From NCBI GenBank assembly GCA_030348385.1, contig JAUCFP010000006.1, positions 1,798,001 to 1,862,000 on the forward strand: a DNA stretch of 64,000 nucleotides. Reading direction: 5' to 3'. Below are positions 51,721 through 61,003 of the stretch, in pieces. Under the pieces are notes generated by a model, which worked only from the letters and a program-made list of their open reading frames with translations, was not told the origin of the DNA and did no database searches. The first letter of the stretch is position 1. Every line of letters starts with the position of its first letter. This DNA is from Cytobacillus sp. NJ13. GTDB taxonomy: Bacteria > Bacillota > Bacilli > Bacillales > Cytobacillaceae. Both the position numbers and the translations under genes were made by a program.

Positions 51721-52479
51721 TTAAGGCTTATTCAGGAAACTGTCAACTTTATTATGGTGCGCTTCTCCCTCCCATAAAGCCGAACAGCGACGAACTTCTT
51801 GATCAATTCTCTCTTCCAAGCCAGCTGCAGTCCACTTTTTTACAAGAAGGTCTTTATAAGCTACCAAAACCTCACTCTCAAGCCTGAGCATTCTTTCCAG
51901 AAAGCTCTTGCACCCGTTGATTGGATCCCCCTCAAAGACAGAATGTATGAAACCTAATTCTTTTAATTCTTCATCAGAATATAATTTTGCTTCCATCAGC
52001 ATTCTCATGGCATTGGCAGGAAGCATCTTTTCCATAATGATGGAACCGCCGCCCCAGCCGGTTGTTATGGCTAAAGTTCCCTGGATAAAACCGGCTTTTA
52101 CTCCTGCATTGGCAATCCGGTAATCACATGCAGCAGCCAGCTCACACCCGCCGCCGACAGCTGTTCCATTCAATATGGCAATAGTCGGTTTTGGCAAGAA
52201 TAGTATTTTTTTTAAAAGACCAGCCATTCTGCTTAGCATTCCAAATGCTTCATCTTCTGTCTTTAAGCTGTGAAAGGAAGATAGATCACCTCCTGAGCAA
52301 AAAGCATGGTCTCCCTCACCGGTAATCGCAAGTGCCTTAACTGTTTTCTCACCTGCCTTTTGAAGTGCGATCTCCAGACCATCCATAACTTCATAGCTTA
52401 TGGCATTTCTTTTTTCAGGCCTGTTAATCTTAAATACTAAAAGTCCATTATCGAATTCTTCAATTATGTAAGGGTTCAT
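51721..52479 (-). CDS. Enoyl-CoA hydratase/isomerase family protein
   Basis: The 252-residue crotonase-fold protein has the oxyanion-hole segments FCSGGDLSSF and NGTAVGGGCELAAACDYRIA. The first catalytic Glu is present in GGGCEL, but the second, found in GQPEI of classic hydratases, is Gln in GFIQGTL. It may therefore catalyse another crotonase-type reaction. ATG 52479 follows AGGAGG; a long upstream in-frame extension is unsupported. It lies between rpmF and the rsfA-like gene, where B. subtilis has none. Confidence 0.85.
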   Translation of the reverse strand: MNPYIIEEFDNGLLVFKINRPEKRNAISYEVMDGLEIALQKAGEKTVKALAITGEGDHAFCSGGDLSSFHSLKTEDEAFGMLSRMAGLLKKILFLPKPTIAILNGTAVGGGCELAAACDYRIANAGVKAGFIQGTLAITTGWGGGSIIMEKMLPANAMRMLMEAKLYSDEELKELGFIHSVFEGDPINGCKSFLERMLRLESEVLVAYKDLLVKKWTAAGLEERIDQEVRRCSALWEGEAHHNKVDSFLNKP

Positions 52480-52567
52480 GGCTGCCTCCTTGTATTTGGT
52501 TAAACTATTTTTAATATTAGCAAAAATATACATAGACTTGTACTTATTGATGAGCCAAATCAATGCC

Positions 52568-52607
52568 AAAAAACGACAAAAGCACAAGAACTAAGTTCTT
52601 GTGCTTT
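52568..52607 (-). terminator. Intrinsic terminator of rpmF
   Basis: On the minus strand AGCACAAGAACT and AGTTCTTGTGCT make a stem followed by TTTGTCGTTTTTT. It ends the yceD-rpmF transcript. Confidence 0.85.
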
Positions 52608-52619
52608 ATATCTAAAGGA

Positions 52620-52793
52620 TTAGTCGTTAACTACTTCTTTTCCTTTGTAAGTTCCGCAAGCTTTGCAAACGCGGTGAGCAAGTTTCATTTCACCACAGTT
52701 TGGGCATTCTACCATACCAGGAACCTGTAATTTAAAATGGGTACGACGTTTTCTCTTCGCAGTTTTAGATGTTCTTCTAAAAGGTACAGCCAT
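52620..52793 (-). CDS. rpmF: Ribosomal protein bL32
   Basis: The 57-residue protein begins [19 protein letters not shown] and has the zinc ribbon CPNC (29-32) and CKAC (about 42-45), so it is the zinc-binding C+ form. The ATG at 52793 follows a GGAGG site. It is encoded after yceD as in most Bacilli. Confidence 0.98.
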   Translation of the reverse strand: MAVPFRRTSKTAKRKRRTHFKLQVPGMVECPNCGEMKLAHRVCKACGTYKGKEVVND

Positions 52794-52911
52794 TCTTCCC
52801 ACCTCCTTAAAGAGTATTAGAGGATGTCCATAGGAATTGGACACACCCATTAAGAAAGTTATGAAGGCCAGTGCAAGCTGGTGTCTTCAAGTGCTTCTTG
52901 TTTTTCTTCCG

Positions 52912-53436
52912 TTATGAATCGGAAGAAGGATCATTCTGATCAAAAAATTGAGCAAGTCCGGCAAGACGAGGATCTACTTTATCCTGTTTATCCTGCTCCT
53001 GAATGACCTCCCAATCCTTTCCGGATTGAGGAGCTCCTTCTTCACTGCTGTCTTCGCAGAAAACTTGCATTGGGACTTCGAGTAAAAGGATCTCATGAAG
53101 GATCGGATTTAAATCAATCACATCTCCTTTTACCTGGTGAACCTCCTCTGCAGTCTCATAATCAAGACCTTTTAAGAGGAAAGTTTCGGTTGTTTCAACA
53201 TTAATTGGATAATTTACGTCAACTAAAGTACGAGAACAAGGCAGTATTAAATGACCCTTTATATTTAAATGAAAAGTCACTTTGGCAGAATCGATATCCG
53301 CACGGCCCGTCACATGCATTGGTGATGCACCGCGTATTTCCGGATTCAATTTCATGACCTCATCAACATTGACAGTTTCATCAATGGGAAAATCCTTGCT
53401 TCGATATTTTTGTAACTGACTTAAAGTCCATTTCAT
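52912..53436 (-). CDS. yceD: YceD family protein (DUF177, YlbN)
   Basis: The 174-residue protein has the DUF177 pattern: a central CSRTLVDVNYPI segment, DLNPILHEILLLEVPMQVFC, and a C-terminal DPRLAGLAQFF motif. E. coli YceD is needed for 23S rRNA accumulation; the Bacillus protein precedes rpmF. ATG 53436 follows GGGGTGA; a GTG three codons upstream is less likely. Confidence 0.92.
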   Translation of the reverse strand: MKWTLSQLQKYRSKDFPIDETVNVDEVMKLNPEIRGASPMHVTGRADIDSAKVTFHLNIKGHLILPCSRTLVDVNYPINVETTETFLLKGLDYETAEEVHQVKGDVIDLNPILHEILLLEVPMQVFCEDSSEEGAPQSGKDWEVIQEQDKQDKVDPRLAGLAQFFDQNDPSSDS

Positions 53437-53445
53437 ACGAATCAC

Positions 53446-53797
53446 CCCAAGGCAACAAAGGTAATTATAGCCTTCCTATAATTATTTGTCAATATTTTTT
53501 CTTTACACTATAATGTAGCTAATATCATACTATTGAAGGCTTCTTCAGTAAAAAAGTTTTTGCAGGATTTAAAGATTTTGTTTCTTAAATTAAATTTGTA
53601 TCTTTGTACTTCGTGAACTGTCTAGCTCCAGCGCCTACCCCCTCGAGGTCACAAGCCAATCCTCCCAATAAGGCAAAGAACGCCTTTCTGGGAGGCCCGT
53701 CTTGTGCTTGTCGGGGGTGGGCAAGGCGCTTCCGCTTTTCTTTTTAATACTTTTTCCATTACATATCTTTTTAAACCTTTTCGAGGAGTATGTCAAT
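53446..53797. other. 352-base gap between divergent yceD and tmcAL
   Basis: The gap holds copy 3 of the interspersed repeat (53616-53742), which occupies a third of it, and otherwise AT-rich DNA from which both genes must be transcribed. TATAATGTAG at 53509-53518 (plus strand) is -10 like, without a clear -35. No gene was seen. Confidence 0.55.
53616..53742. repeat. Interspersed stem-loop repeat, copy 3 (extended form, inverted)
   Basis: In reverse complement it starts GAAAAGCGGAAGCGCCTTGC and ends with GCTGGAGCTAGACAGTT, like copy 1. Between the two stem halves is a roughly 55-base extra arm with its own hairpin, CCTCCCAGAAAGGCG pairing with a matching TTGGGAGG side. The copy lies upstream of tmcAL and reads opposite to copies 1 and 2. 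Confidence 0.85.
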
Positions 53798-55012
53798 ATG
53801 AATGCAGCAGGTGTAATTGTAGAATATAATCCTTTTCATAATGGCCATGCCTTTCATTTGGAGCAGGCAAAAAAAATCTCAGGTGCAGAAACCATCATTG
53901 CTGTCATGAGCGGCAACTTTCTGCAGAGGGGAGAACCTGCATTACTTTCCAAATGGAAGCGTGCAGAAATGGCGCTAAGAGCTGGTGCAGATATTGTATT
54001 TGAGCTTCCATTCCAGTTTGCAGTTCAGCAGGCAGATATTTTTGCTAGCGGAGCTGTATCCATTTTAGAAGCGGCCGGCTGCAGGAGCTTATGCTTCGGA
54101 AGCGAATCCGGCAATATGGAAAGCTTCCACCAAACTTTATCATTCCTGGAAGAACATAATGCCGACTATCAAGAAAGGGTCAGAGTGCATCTGGATGCGG
54201 GCTTTAGCTATCCAAAAGCAACCTCCATGGCCTTCCTGGATCTGAATCCCGAAGGTGAATTGGTTGACCTTTCAAAACCAAATAATATTCTTGGGTTTCA
54301 GTATTTAAAGTCAGCCCGCAGACAATATTCATCGATGGAACTTTTTACAGTTGCAAGAAAAAGCGCAGGATACCATGACGAACAATTTACTTCAGATTCC
54401 ATAGCAAGTGCGACAAGCATCAGAAAAGCACTTTTTTCAGGGAATGGAGAGATTGAATGCATTCGCCAATATGTTCCGGAAACTACATATCAAGGTTTAC
54501 TTCACTATAAAAAAGAGTTTGGCGGATTTCATCAATGGGAACAATACTGGCCTTTCTTAAAATTCCGTCTGGTTCATCTTCAGCCAGAAAAGTTAAGGGG
54601 GATTTATGAAATGGAGGAAGGCCTGGAGCATAGATTTCTAACAGCAGCACTCCAGGCAGAAAGTTTTCAGCAGTTTATGGAAAAGATTAAAACGAAGAGG
54701 TACACCTGGACAAGGCTTCAGCGGGCTTGTGTTCATATCCTCACAAATACAGAAAAAACAGAGATGCCCAATAAACCATTAAGAGCAAAATATCTGCGTC
54801 TTTTGGGGATGACCAAGAACGGCAGGAAGTATTTAAACATGCATAAATCCGACTTAAAATTGCCGCTGATTTCAAGAATTTCTTCACATAATGCACATCA
54901 GCTGCATTTGGATATAAAAGCTTCCCGGGTATATGCAATGGGTATAGATGGTGCTCGGGACAAAACTCTAATGCAGAAGGAATTTAATCAGCCTCCTATT
55001 ATGGTTGATTAA
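53798..55012 (+). CDS. tmcAL: tRNA(Met) cytidine acetate ligase TmcAL
   Basis: Forms N4-acetylcytidine at the wobble position of elongator tRNA-Met using acetate and ATP. The 404-residue protein (YlbM) has the HIGH-like motif YNPFHNGHAFHLEQAK and the nucleotidyltransferase fold (1-150) followed by a helical tRNA-binding region. ATG 53798 follows a GAGGAG site. It is divergent from yceD. Confidence 0.93.
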   Translation: MNAAGVIVEYNPFHNGHAFHLEQAKKISGAETIIAVMSGNFLQRGEPALLSKWKRAEMALRAGADIVFELPFQFAVQQADIFASGAVSILEAAGCRSLCFGSESGNMESFHQTLSFLEEHNADYQERVRVHLDAGFSYPKATSMAFLDLNPEGELVDLSKPNNILGFQYLKSARRQYSSMELFTVARKSAGYHDEQFTSDSIASATSIRKALFSGNGEIECIRQYVPETTYQGLLHYKKEFGGFHQWEQYWPFLKFRLVHLQPEKLRGIYEMEEGLEHRFLTAALQAESFQQFMEKIKTKRYTWTRLQRACVHILTNTEKTEMPNKPLRAKYLRLLGMTKNGRKYLNMHKSDLKLPLISRISSHNAHQLHLDIKASRVYAMGIDGARDKTLMQKEFNQPPIMVD

Positions 55013-55075
55013 ATCATGAACGTCTTTCTCTTTAATTTAAAAACAGTTAGCTGAAGTTTGTCAGAAGATAATAAT

Positions 55076-55113
55076 GAAAAGCCAGCGGCATTCTTGATTG
55101 CCGCTGGCTTTTC
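55076..55113. terminator. Bidirectional terminator between tmcAL and ylbL
   Basis: AAAAGCCAGCGGCA and TGCCGCTGGCTTTT form a strong stem between two convergent genes. Confidence 0.9.
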
Positions 55114-55133
55114 GCTGCTTGGTGCAAGCCCTT

Positions 55134-56144
55134 TTAATCCAGGCTCCTTAAATATTCCACTGCGTCATCAAAGGTATCTACAGGAACGATTCTCATATCG
55201 GTCTTGATATCCCTGGCTGTTTCAGCAGCTGCTTTGTAATTGGAGTCCTCTGCTCCTTTTTCATTAGGGGCAAGGAAGATTTCTGCTCCGGCTTTGTCTG
55301 CGGCCACTATTTTTTGCTCGATGCCGCCTATTCTTCCGATTGTCCCGTCCGAATTAATCGTTCCTGTGCCAGCTATTTTATAGCCTCCTGTCAAATCTTC
55401 TTTTATTAGCTGATTATAAATTTCAAGTGAAAACATCAGTCCTGCAGAAGGGCCGCCAATTTCTTCACTGTTAATATTCACAGCTGGTTCGACCTCTATT
55501 TCTTTGTCGTCAACCAGGGTGATTCCCACGCCCGGCTTTCCTGTTTCTTTAAGTTTCTTTAATGGAATCGAGGTTTCCTTAATCTTATCCTGGCGTTCAA
55601 AGGTTAATGTTATTTCACTGCCCTCCTGCTTATTGGAGACCGTGCTGATAAATTCATCAGAGGATTTGAATTCCTTGCCATCCACTTTAAAGATGCGGTC
55701 ACCAGCCTGCAGTTTTCCGTGAGCAGGCATATCAGGCAGCACATTAAGGATATATACGCCGTTATAATGATAATGAATAGGTATGCCCGCTTTTTTATAA
55801 GCCGTTTCAATGGCAGCCAATTTGGAAGTTGCCATGAGATGCAGCTGCCGTACATTATATTCTTCTTCTGTTTCATTTTCGGAACGTATTTCTTCCACAG
55901 GATATAGTTCCTGATACTTGCTGAATTTAGCAGCTACGTATGCATATATGTTAGCCCGGCCCATTCTTACGGTCGTCAGCATGAATGTACCTTGTTCTTC
56001 ATTCCCGTTTTCGACCTCAATAATTGGCTCCAGTTCTTTCGCCATACCTGGCTTTGATACATAATAAGGCAGATAATAAAACGAACTGACCAGAAGAATA
56101 ACTGCCAGAATCAAGAAGGAACGGGTATAAAACTTGCTTCTCAT
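55134..56144 (-). CDS. ylbL: SepM/YlbL family PDZ-Lon protease
   Basis: The 336-residue protein has an N-terminal transmembrane helix (about 9-28), a PDZ domain (about 130-200) and a Lon-type protease domain with the dyad Ser233 (GGPSAGLMF) and Lys278 (GGIEQKIVAA). In B. subtilis YlbL degrades the division inhibitor YneA after DNA damage. The ATG overlaps the ylbK stop as ATGA. Confidence 0.93.
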   Translation of the reverse strand: MRSKFYTRSFLILAVILLVSSFYYLPYYVSKPGMAKELEPIIEVENGNEEQGTFMLTTVRMGRANIYAYVAAKFSKYQELYPVEEIRSENETEEEYNVRQLHLMATSKLAAIETAYKKAGIPIHYHYNGVYILNVLPDMPAHGKLQAGDRIFKVDGKEFKSSDEFISTVSNKQEGSEITLTFERQDKIKETSIPLKKLKETGKPGVGITLVDDKEIEVEPAVNINSEEIGGPSAGLMFSLEIYNQLIKEDLTGGYKIAGTGTINSDGTIGRIGGIEQKIVAADKAGAEIFLAPNEKGAEDSNYKAAAETARDIKTDMRIVPVDTFDDAVEYLRSLD

Positions 56145-56932
56145 CTATCAGGATGCTCCTTCCATTTAGTTATGTAATGATGAATACTGTCAATATGCTT
56201 TTTTGCTTCCTCTTCGCCGATTTTGATGATTTCTTCAATATTGGTAAATGCTCGGGAACTATACATTTCCACCCGGGGCCTGATCATAAAATCGGAAGCA
56301 ATTTCACGGTGAGTAACCAGCTCCATCTGCATGATATCCAGACTTTGCATGATTACGTCATAGATTGAAGTGATTTCCGCATTCGATTTTACATGTGATA
56401 CATCGATGGCGATGATAATATCAGCCCCCATTTCTTTAACAACAGACACAGGAACCCTGTCCACTACTCCTCCGTCCACTAAAAGGCGCCCATTTAATCT
56501 TTCAGGCACAAATATGCCTGGGATGGATATGCTCGCCCTTACAGCATCGGAAATGGGACCGCTTTTAAAAACAACCTTTTCTCCAGTCATTAAATCAGTA
56601 GCCACAACATTTACCGGAATATCGAGATCTTCAAGATTTTTTCCATGGGTAAATATACGGATCAGTTCCTTTACTCGTTTACCCGCAACAAAACCCATTT
56701 TAGGCACCGTGAAATCTAAATAATACTTCCTTTTAAATGCTTTGGAAAGCTTATATAAACGATCAACATCTAGCCCGGCCCCATAAAAGCAGCCTACCAT
56801 TGCACCCATGCTGCTGCCGGCAATATAATCAATCGGTATGCCGGCTTCCTTCAAGACCTTGATGGCACCCAGGTGGGCGAATCCCCGAGCTCCTCCCGAA
56901 CCAAGTGCCAAACCTATTTTCGGTCGCTGCAA
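56141..56932 (-). CDS. ylbK: Patatin-like phospholipase family protein YlbK
   Basis: The 263-residue protein has the glycine-rich loop GSGGARGFAHLG, the nucleophile Ser41 in GSSMG and the catalytic Asp153 in DGGVVD, so it belongs to the RssA-like patatin family. The substrate is unknown. The start is TTG with a GGGGAG site. It is coupled to ylbL and diverges from ylbJ. Confidence 0.92.
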   Translation of the reverse strand: MQRPKIGLALGSGGARGFAHLGAIKVLKEAGIPIDYIAGSSMGAMVGCFYGAGLDVDRLYKLSKAFKRKYYLDFTVPKMGFVAGKRVKELIRIFTHGKNLEDLDIPVNVVATDLMTGEKVVFKSGPISDAVRASISIPGIFVPERLNGRLLVDGGVVDRVPVSVVKEMGADIIIAIDVSHVKSNAEITSIYDVIMQSLDIMQMELVTHREIASDFMIRPRVEMYSSRAFTNIEEIIKIGEEEAKKHIDSIHHYITKWKEHPDR

Positions 56933-57281
56933 AAGACTCCCCCCTCAAAATGCCAATGGCCGATTAGAACTTTTGCCTTCAGGTTATTCTATTCTTTTTA
57001 TTTCCAAAAGGAGCATAGAATAAAAATCTTCAGCTGAAAATTCATATATGCCTGTACCTAATTCTATGGTCTATTTTAAAGTTCTATGAGTATATTGAGT
57101 TATATGGGGACAAGACTTGACAGCTAAAATTTGATCCTTGTATACCTTTGTTTCGTTTATTCAAGTGACATTTAAATTAAAAAGGCCAGAGAAAATATAT
57201 ATTCACACGCTTCTTAATTTTACCATTTTACCATTGTTTAAAATCATTGCACAGTCAGTACAACTTGAGGGAGGCTTGTCC
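56933..57281. other. 349-base gap between divergent ylbK and ylbJ
   Basis: The gap has no gene. On the plus strand TTGACA (57117-57122) and TATACC (57141-57146) are separated by 18 bases and form a sigma-A-like candidate. A sigma-E promoter is expected for ylbJ, but no convincing one was found. The ylbK start region lies at the left. Confidence 0.45.
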
Positions 57282-58499
57282 GTGTTTCGTTCCAAATTAA
57301 AAACGGTTACTCTTGCACTCTCTGTAACCTTAATGGCCATCTCATTAATTTCCTTTCCCCAGGAATCGGTTGATGCATCAATCAGGGGATTAAATATGTG
57401 GTGGGAAATTGTATTTCCCTCATTGCTGCCCTTCTTCATTGTATCAGAAATGCTGATCGGCTTCGGTGTAGTAAAATTTATAGGGGTACTCCTTGAACCT
57501 TTGATGAGGCCTTTATTCAGAGTACCCGGAGTTGGAGGGTTTGTTTGGGCAATGGGGATGGCTTCAGGCTATCCCGCCGGTGCCAAACTGACCGCAAGAC
57601 TGCGGCAGGAAGGACAGCTCTCAAAAACAGAAGCAGAGCGCCTGGTTTCTTTTACTAATTGTTCAAATCCTTTGTTTATCTTCGGTGCTGTATCGGTTGG
57701 TTTTTTTAATAACGCCAAGCTTGGTGTGATATTGGCCCTGGCTCATTATCTCGGCAATATTACCGTCGGTTTATTAATGAGGTTCTACGGAAAAACAACC
57801 AGGCAGCCTCCCCCTGGTGCAAAGAGGTCAAAACCATCTATACGGGCAGCCTTATCAGCCCTACATCGGACAAGAATAAAAGATAATCGCCCGATAGGCA
57901 AGCTTCTTGGGGATGCAGTCATGTCATCCATCCAAACACTTTTGATGATTGGCGGATTTATCATATTATTCTCTGTTATTAACAAACTTCTATTCCATAT
58001 TGGAATCACAGCATTTCTTGCTAAAGGCTTAGAAGCTGTATTGTCAATATTCAGTCTGCCAGCAGAATTGAGCATCCCATTCATTTCCGGCTTATTTGAA
58101 ATAACACTTGGCAGCCAGATGACAAGCCAGGTTCAGCAGGCAACATTAATGCAGCAGGTCATTATTGTCAGCTTCATACTAGCATTCAGCGGATTTAGCG
58201 TGCAGGCCCAGGTAGCAAGCATCCTGGCCCAAACTGATATTAATTTCAAGCCTTTCTTTTTCGCAAGAATCGTTCATGGCTTTGCAGCTGCCTTTTATAC
58301 ATTCGTCCTTTGGCAGCCAATTTATGAACGTTTTTACAATACGGAGCAGCCATCCAATGCCATTCCGGTCGGGTTTTTTGAGAAATATTCATTTTTGGGC
58401 AAATTATTAGATGAAATAGCCGCTTCAGGACCGCTTATCACCATACTTGCACTTTTGGTATATACTTTTATGCTCGCCAGGCGTTTGGATAAGAAGTAA
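57282..58499 (+). CDS. ylbJ: Sporulation integral membrane protein YlbJ
   Basis: The 405-residue protein has about eight transmembrane segments and two nucleoside-recognition (Gate) domains, with the motifs MASGYPAGAKLTARLR and FTNCSNPLFIFGAVSVGFF in the first half. In B. subtilis ylbJ is under sigma-E and is needed for heat-resistant spores. The start is GTG with GAGGGAGG 7 bases upstream; the upstream in-frame reading is unlikely. The stop codon directly meets the 3' end of the group II intron. Confidence 0.93.
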   Translation: MFRSKLKTVTLALSVTLMAISLISFPQESVDASIRGLNMWWEIVFPSLLPFFIVSEMLIGFGVVKFIGVLLEPLMRPLFRVPGVGGFVWAMGMASGYPAGAKLTARLRQEGQLSKTEAERLVSFTNCSNPLFIFGAVSVGFFNNAKLGVILALAHYLGNITVGLLMRFYGKTTRQPPPGAKRSKPSIRAALSALHRTRIKDNRPIGKLLGDAVMSSIQTLLMIGGFIILFSVINKLLFHIGITAFLAKGLEAVLSIFSLPAELSIPFISGLFEITLGSQMTSQVQQATLMQQVIIVSFILAFSGFSVQAQVASILAQTDINFKPFFFARIVHGFAAAFYTFVLWQPIYERFYNTEQPSNAIPVGFFEKYSFLGKLLDEIAASGPLITILALLVYTFMLARRLDKK

Positions 58500-58572
58500 T
58501 CGAGTAGGAGGGGGTGACTAACCCCCGACCTCTCACACCACCGTACGTACCGTTCGGTATACGGCGGTTCAA

Positions 58573-59832
58573 TTAAGTTTGACGTAGAAATTCATATCTT
58601 TGATATAGACTTTTAAGCCCTCGATTACTCCAGTAGGAGTTATCGAGGGTTTTGTGTAGGATTGGACTAGAGGCTATTCTCCAATATTTCTTTCTGGAGT
58701 TTCCCCATTCGTATGCCTTTTGGTCAGTGACACCTAGACCTTTGAGTTTTCTTACTCTTGTCCTCGGTTTCTTCCATTGTTTCCATTCAATCATACGAAG
58801 TCTTCTTCTAATCCACTCATCGAATTCTTTAAATTTACTTGGTGTATCAGCCAATGCAAAATATCCACACCATCCCGTTAGATATTGATTTAGTTTCTCG
58901 ATTCTAACTTCCATAGGAATTGGTTTAGAACGGGAGGTTAACTCCCTTATTTTAGTTTTAAGCTTTTTGATACTTTCATTTGCTATTCGAACCTTCGGTA
59001 TCTTATTAAACGTAAAGCTAAAGCCAAGGAACTTTCGTTTCCACGGGCGATCAACCGCTGATTTTTCTCTATTTACTTTAAGCTTTAATTTCTGCTCAAT
59101 GAAGCATGTAATCGAGTTCATCACTCGTTCTCCAGCTTTCTTCGATTTCATGTAAATATTACAATCATCGGCGTAGCGGACAAACTTGTGACCTCTCTTT
59201 TCTAGCTCTTTATCGAGCTTATCCAGAAGGATATTCGAAAGAAGAGGGCTCAGAGGACCTCCTTGTGGTGTCCCTTCTTCTGCATCATGGACTACACCAT
59301 TTATCATGATTCCTGCTTGGAGATATTTCCGTATCAATTTCAAGACCAATCGGTCTTGGATTTTACTTGCCATTATCCCCATCAATTTATCATGATTCAC
59401 TTTGTCAAAGAATTTCTCCAAGTCCATGTCAATCACCCATCTATAACCTTCACTTATAAATTCCCTTGCTTTACGAACAGCGTCGTGAGCTCTTCTTTTT
59501 GGTCTAAATCCATAACTATGTTCTGAGAAGGTTGGGTCAAAAAGCGGGGTTAGAACTTGGGCGATGGCCTGTTGGATGAACCGGTCTGTCACGGTAGGTA
59601 TTCCTAGTAACCTTACTCCACCGTTCGATTTCGGGATTTCGACTCGACGGACTGGGTTAGGTTGATAGGTACCTTTCCTTAAAGAGTCACAAAGGGTGTC
59701 CCAGTTCTCATAAAGATGTCTTCGTAGGGATTTTACGGACATTCCATCTATGCCGTGACTCCCTTTGTTCTTCTCCACACGTTTAAGTGCTTCTATTAAG
59801 TTTTCCCGTGACAGAATCAGATCCATTAACAT
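58573..59832 (-). CDS. ltrA: Group II intron reverse transcriptase/maturase
   Basis: The 419-residue protein has the reverse transcriptase domain with YADD at 220-223, the EGTPQGGPLSPLLSN segment and VIDMDLEKFFDKVNHDKL, then a maturase X (GIIM) domain (about 290-380). No HNH endonuclease domain follows, as expected for class C. The reading frame is intact, so the intron may still be able to splice. An AAAGGAAA site lies before the ATG. Confidence 0.96.
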   Translation of the reverse strand: MLMDLILSRENLIEALKRVEKNKGSHGIDGMSVKSLRRHLYENWDTLCDSLRKGTYQPNPVRRVEIPKSNGGVRLLGIPTVTDRFIQQAIAQVLTPLFDPTFSEHSYGFRPKRRAHDAVRKAREFISEGYRWVIDMDLEKFFDKVNHDKLMGIMASKIQDRLVLKLIRKYLQAGIMINGVVHDAEEGTPQGGPLSPLLSNILLDKLDKELEKRGHKFVRYADDCNIYMKSKKAGERVMNSITCFIEQKLKLKVNREKSAVDRPWKRKFLGFSFTFNKIPKVRIANESIKKLKTKIRELTSRSKPIPMEVRIEKLNQYLTGWCGYFALADTPSKFKEFDEWIRRRLRMIEWKQWKKPRTRVRKLKGLGVTDQKAYEWGNSRKKYWRIASSPILHKTLDNSYWSNRGLKSLYQRYEFLRQT

Positions 59833-60384
59833 GTGATATTTCCTTTCGACGTGAACGTAGAAATCTAATTATGTTATTCCTGCTCCACCCTCATGAAGTC
59901 CCCTGTGGATTCACCACTTCCTCCTTCAAGTAAGTCCTTTCGGATTGTCTGCTTCTACACAGGAATTGTATGCCTAGTTTCTCGTTCTTCCTAATTGTTC
60001 AGTCCTTCCCTTACCGTCTCGAGTTGGTAAGGTACTATGACCTCTGCTGACTTCTGATTGTTCAGCTATCTATCATTAGATAGGTTACCAAGTGTACTTG
60101 GCGTTTCAATCAGACCTCCCCGGGTAAGAGTACAGTCTTTCCCTCCATCTATCTGCTCCATTTACTCTGTACCACCTTCGGCAGTAAGGATTTCGTTTTG
60201 ATGTGCAAACTCATCCAATGGTACCTAGCCTTATATGAAGTTCGTGTTCCTCAGACCGGAGGTTTGCCGCTCGCTTCCTTCAGATTCCGCGTCACCGCGG
60301 ACACCCTTGCGTTAAGCTAACCACTACTACTGCCTTCATGGCTCGGGACTTGCACCCTATAGACTGCACCCATGCCGGGCGCAC
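59833..60384 (-). ncRNA. Group II intron domains I-III (5' ribozyme part)
   Basis: This 550-base part of the intron has no gene of its own. It begins with the GTGCGCCC boundary at 60384 and has the conserved class C style segments, such as AGGGTGCAAGTCCCGAGCC after the 5' end, and many paired stems, for example GTTACC and GGTAAC near 60080. It encodes the ribozyme and exon-binding sites. Confidence 0.8.
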
Positions 60385-60385
60385 A

Positions 60386-60420
60386 CAAAAACGGGTACCT
60401 ATATCAGGCACCCGTTTTAT
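60386..60420. terminator. Terminator of coaD, 5' exon of the group II intron
   Basis: ACGGGTGCCT and AGGTACCCGT form a stem followed on the minus strand by TTTTTGT and on the plus strand by TTTTAT. The intron begins immediately after the T run. Before the insertion it probably served both coaD and ylbJ. Confidence 0.85.
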
Positions 60421-60463
60421 ATTATCGCAGGACAATCAGAAGGAAAAGACACTCGCTGATTGA

Positions 60464-60964
<501 letters not shown>

Positions 60965-61003
60965 TTATTATGTATCGTTTTCCATAAGCATTCTAAGTAT
61001 GTA

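Larger units (their letters stand above)
58500..60384 (-). mobile_element. Group IIC intron with maturase
   Basis: On the minus strand the RNA starts GTGCGCCC (60384), the group II 5' consensus, and ends after domain VI near 58500. Domain V (about 58532-58571) has the GAACCGCCGTA stem with a GAAC tetraloop, and domain VI (about 58503-58531) is a C/G stem with an unpaired A. The intact maturase is inside domain IV. The upstream exon is a terminator hairpin, the usual target of class C introns. Length is about 1.9 kb. The 3' boundary is uncertain by a few bases. Confidence 0.9.
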
